Assembly: GCA_003991915.1 (NCBI GenBank)
Contig: RQTK01000515.1
Span: forward strand, 279,723-343,722
Source of the DNA: Elysia chlorotica
Lineage: Eukaryota > Mollusca > Gastropoda > Plakobranchidae
Reading direction: 5' to 3'
DNA: 64,000 bases
The notes below the pieces were generated by a model that saw only the letters and a list, made by a program, of their open reading frames with translations, made no database searches and was not told where the DNA came from. This document shows positions 49,101-54,523 of this stretch, piece by piece (the stretch's first letter is position 1; the number at the start of each line of letters is the position of its first letter). A program made the position numbers and the translations under genes.

Positions 49101-52100
49101 AGGAGTCATGGTAGCCCCGCCCTGTTAAATGCGTAGCAGCACATAAAATTGTCAGGCGTAAGTCTTGGGGCCAGTCACTGTATTGGACGCCCTAGAGGAA
49201 CCATGGGGATATTAATCAAATCATGTGCTTCAAGGGGTAAAATCTGTCCATCATTAGCCAGCAGTAGTAGCGTAGCTGTCTTGATATAATATATACCAAA
49301 AATAGAGAGAGAGAAAGAAATAATTAAAAAAAAAAAATAATAATAATAATAATGACATATTTTAAAGGAGGAATATATAAAGAGAATAAAGAAGGAAAAA
49401 ATTGAAAAAAGAGAGAGAGAGAGAGAAAGAAATTTAAAAAAAAGATAATTTCATTTAATAAAAAAAAGGAGGAAGCAAAAGTAATATTAACTGATGGCAA
49501 AGGGTCTAAAGTTCCACTTTAAAAAAGAATCAGCTTACAGACAATTACACTGTATTCAACCTGTTGGTATGAATGGGTACCCCAGCTTATTGTGTATAAT
49601 ATTAATAGAGGGATAGAGAGAGGAGTTGTTACATCTTGCTGCAGCGGACTATTTTCCTGTTGTATAGGCCTAGATCTAAATAAAATTATTGTCAAGTTCC
49701 GTGCTTTATCGAGTCAGGGCCACATCTAGGATATCTTTAGTATTATTTCCATTATTATGGATATCTTGATAGCCTCGTTGCTGAGGTTTAAGGAATCAAC
49801 CAACCAATCATCATCTCTCACAAACATGTTAATATGATAGAAAAGCTGTTGACGTACGCTGCGAAGCAAAAGGCTTATCATCAACTATTATGATATATTC
49901 CATACCGGTACCAACTTTGCCACATAGCTACCAACCAGTACGTTTGTTGACCTCCCGAGTACGTCCGTCTGTATCATGATTGAAAAATATGTATTTGACT
50001 GTGGCCAGCTAAAAATAGGATGTCCTGTTGATCGCTCATTGCTTGCTGCCATTTTTGTCTATTTCGCCTGGTTAGTCCAGACGTTTACTGGACCCATTCA
50101 CGTTTTTTACATCTCAAAAGTAACTGCGGTCGTCGTTCGGGCACTCAGTTCGGCTGAGCCTCTAATCAACTTGTAGATTTCAAGATATTTCACTTGCGGC
50201 TCTTTTCGTGAAATGCTGTAAATAGTGTAATAGTAAAGCTGCAGTTATGCTTCCGCCGCCTGTCCATCCGGGAATCCCCTGGTTTTGTTTACAGGTGCTA
50301 GGCAAAAAGTTTGTTTCCAAGAATCTATTTTTTGGGGCGATCCGACCAGAATTAGACTTAAAACGGTTTTCACTGTCAAGTGTTGTTCCCCTTACAGTTC
50401 TTACACTCGCAAGATTACACAAACAATTTCATATTTTTTGTATGCACAAGTGCTGCCACTCATCCACACAAACACAGACACACACACATACACTCCTGGT
50501 GAGCAAGGCATCACTGCGTTTTACTCAAAGGTGTTATACTGTAGGCTACAATATATTTGATTTATTATTTTATTTTATTACGTTCCTCTTAAGACTATTT
50601 TTGGTTGTGTTTAAAAACACTTGCAAAACGACAAAACAAAAAAATATCATCGTATCATCCACTCTTGTTGATTACTATAATAATACAAGTATCAAGGAAA
50701 ATTGATAAGCCAAAAAATGATAGAAAAAAAGGATATTTTGTTTCTGCACATATTATTTAAAGTCTCTTCTCTCATTAAAATTTGGCCAAATGATCCAAAA
50801 AACAGCTTTCACTATTCTATATAAATCTTGCTAATGCTACTTTTTTTTTTACAGCAATGTACATCCTTGACACCAGTTTCTATCCCCTCTCGCTCTCTCT
50901 TTGTCTTTCTCTCCCTCTCTCGATCAAGCTATCTCTGCTCAGTATGCTCAGTTTAGTGTAATCAGATTCAGAAAAAACAACACCAAGGTCTCACAGAATG
51001 CCCTAGAGTCACCGAGATATATATTTTCAAACTCAATATATCTCGTTCAATTCACAGTCTGGTTTTACGCTTAGCACACCTTCATATCGAACAATTGTCT
51101 GTCGCTCTTTGTCCTTGTTTATTGCGGGTCATATATCGTCATCAGGGTTTGGGAACATTGATTTAATATAGAGCTGCTATTTCAAACTGATTATTCCAGC
51201 CTGCCTCAATGTGCTGGAACTCTAGCCAAACTGAAGCTACCTTCCATTTTGTACTTTTTTATTTTAATCACAGTTGTTGGTTTAGGAATCTATATTAAAA
51301 CTTTTTTTTTTTCAAATGAATATTATTTTAATGTTCTATAGAGACATCGATCATTTTCGTACATTCACAATTTTAACGAGGACACCCGATTTGTCTTATT
51401 CACTGTTAAAACTTTTATTGCCGATTGAAGACCAATATCTCCAAACAAATCTGTCGTTCTGAAGTGGAACTAGATCTAGGGCCATTAGACCTGCATTACG
51501 TAAAGTTGAATCTAGATCTAATCCTCTTGTATAAATTGGGAACTAGATAGTCGACCAGGCATAGCGAATGGCTCAAGTGGCAGAGCGTCTGTTTCTCAAA
51601 AGCGACGTGCCTGGTCTGAAACTGACGACTGGGCAATTTATTTGTCGGATGTTGTACCCTACTGGCTGTTTCAGTCAATGATCAATGGTGTTAGCTGAGC
51701 CAGAATCCCCGCACTGTCTCTGTATGACAGCAAGAAAAGAATTCACTCTTGGGACCCGTGCAGTCAGATGTTGGACTTAAAGAAACCTATAGAACCAAAC
51801 CAAAACTAAATAGTCAATACATTTATTAATTTCAAGTTCTATATCATTGGAAAAGCTGTGATATAAGGACCTCAGCAAACCCACATACAGATTAGCGGTA
51901 ATTGCTTCCCACAGGCTAGAAAGCTTACATTTCCCTCATATCAATGCAAAACGGCAGAGGCTCTTTTGTCAACTCTAAAAAAATATTATATTTAGTTCAT
52001 GCAAAGTCTGGGTGTTGGTGTTGTGGTGTTTCTGACAATGTTCTATGAAAACCAACCAACAAAACAAAAACGCATTTAATAAATAAAAGTAGTACATTAC

Positions 52101-54490
52101 ATTGTGTAGTTTTTAAAGTGATGGTTAAGATGTTGTTTCAGTCAATATTAACAGATGAACCTAATAAGCTTGGTTGTTTATTAGTTTTACAGGGACTAAT
52201 TTTGCTAACAATCTGTATTTGCTTTCTCAAAAGTTGGCAGCTATGCTGCCAGACATTTTTACATGCTGACACATCGAGACAGAGCAGGAATACCAGGATT
52301 TCTGTTTCAGCTGGGGCCATCGGTAGAGATCGAAATCTGACAACTATTTTTTACCTGATTGTCGTCTATCACTCTCTATCAGTGCTCTATCACTTTAACC
52401 AGCTTACCCTTCAACATCATTTCCATATACTGTCAAATTTACTGTGGTACCGGTACATTAAACATTTTTTTGTTTGATATCCCTTATTCAGATTGTACAG
52501 GCATACATCCAAGATTTCTCATCTTACTACAAATCTTTGCCGGCTGATAAACAGGAATTAGAACAGGCTTCTCTCGAGTCACTGGACCATTTCAAGGTAT
52601 GTGTAAGGAAGTTGTACTCAGAAATTAGCCTAAAAATTCACTCACTTTCTCAAATCAAAATATCATGGAATTTCTTGGGTTTGACTAAAATTTCGGGTAT
52701 TTCCTAAGAAAGATTATTTTCTAGATTTGACATTGTAATACATATGAGGCAGTCATATTGCCTTTGCAACAGATAGAGCAATAGTGCAGGTTATTAAAAG
52801 AAAATTATTTTTTATAAATGCTTAAGTATACATGTATATTGCATTAACCTTAATCGTATGTCATGTTTTCCCACCTCAACGGTATGTCGGCGGTTTATTT
52901 CAATCCCATGTGCCGTACAGAGAGAAAAAATAAGTTTCCTATCCGTACATCAGGGGAGTACATTTCGACCCCATGTTAGAGATGCCACTTTTCCAGAAAT
53001 TTGGGTTAGGACCCTCTCCAGAAATTTTTCTGACTAAATTTTGAGTGCGATGTGCGAAAGATATCTCCATTGTAAAATCCGGAAAGCCGGCGCAACCATC
53101 GTATTATTTTTTTTCTGGAAAAGAAATGCCACAACACAGTTAAAAATGTACTGCAATTCATTATGAATAATGAAATTAGAGCAGATGTAGAGTAAAAATA
53201 AACTTTGTTGAGGCGGATAGATATACACACAAAACAATAGATCTAAGTGGAAACCGCAAAAAGGAAAATCTGTTCTACGTATTGTTAACTGGCATCTGTT
53301 AGCGAGTAATAGTAAATGTAATACATCTATTTTCTTTAATAAATTTACCATTTATCATCTCAGGAACATTCTCAGAGCCTCTCTAAACGGACGAAAATTT
53401 TGAAAACGTTCAGCTTGCCCCCCTGACCCCCCTGTTTCTCCACTACAAAAGTTCCAGAAATTAGGCCAGGTTTGGGTGGCATCCATGCCATGTTCTGTAT
53501 AGAGGATAAAACAATATATCTGCATCCGTATGTCGAGGTATATTTCGACGCCATTCACTTCAGATCTTGATCATGATTTTATTTCCACCGATTTCATGAA
53601 ACAAACTTTTGTGATCTTTGTTTTCACATTGTTCTCGCTTTTACAAGGAAGTGAAAGAAAATTTTCTAATGATAATAAAATCTGTTAGGAATAATCAGTA
53701 TTTTTACTTCTTTGAATAATAGGGGCAAAAAACGATTACCGTTTGTCAATAACATGTAAAACATATTATTTTAGAAAATGATTGATGGTCAATATGGTCT
53801 TTAGCCTTTTCCTGCTAGCCAGAAAGTATCAATTGGAGAAATGAATGACTAAGGAATACATGAAGTTTCAAGTATAGTAAAATAGAGAATATCTGACTCA
53901 TGGGGTAGAAAATTACCTCCAACTTACGATTAAGTTTTAAAGCATTAACGGCATTGAATTACTTAATTTTTATGAGTAAAATTTCGAAAACATTTTTGTC
54001 AGTAAATTTTGTGAGACTGCTAAATGTACTTGGGGTCCTACGTACGCTGCAGTAGCTCACAACTCATCTTAACCCTTCAAGTGTTGCTAGTATTTAGTGT
54101 GTGGTGTTGGGCTATATAGGGGTCATAAAATTGACTCGGAGGCAGCAAACTTTTTATAAACCGAAAAAGCTATACATTTTTTGAAAGCTGAAAGGGTATA
54201 AAAAAATTTGAAGCTGTTTTCGTGCCTTAAAAAACAAGTCGAGCAAAGTGGCAGTTTCACTATTTAAAAAAAGTATAATCAATATCTAATTCCGCGACTT
54301 GATTACAGAACAAAAGTAAGAATAAAAGCTTACACTGAAATATTGTAATAACTTTCTGCAACAACAACACCGTTAATTACAAAAATAATAATAATAATAA
54401 TGATAATAATAATGGTAATGATAGTACATGTAATGATAATAATGATAATAATAATGGTAATGATAGTACATGTAATGATAATAATGATAT

Positions 54491-54523
<33 letters not shown>

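Noticed and set aside
50247..50705. 152-aa plus frame
   Set aside because: It lies within the long TIR composite; the second copy at 58011 does not preserve the frame.
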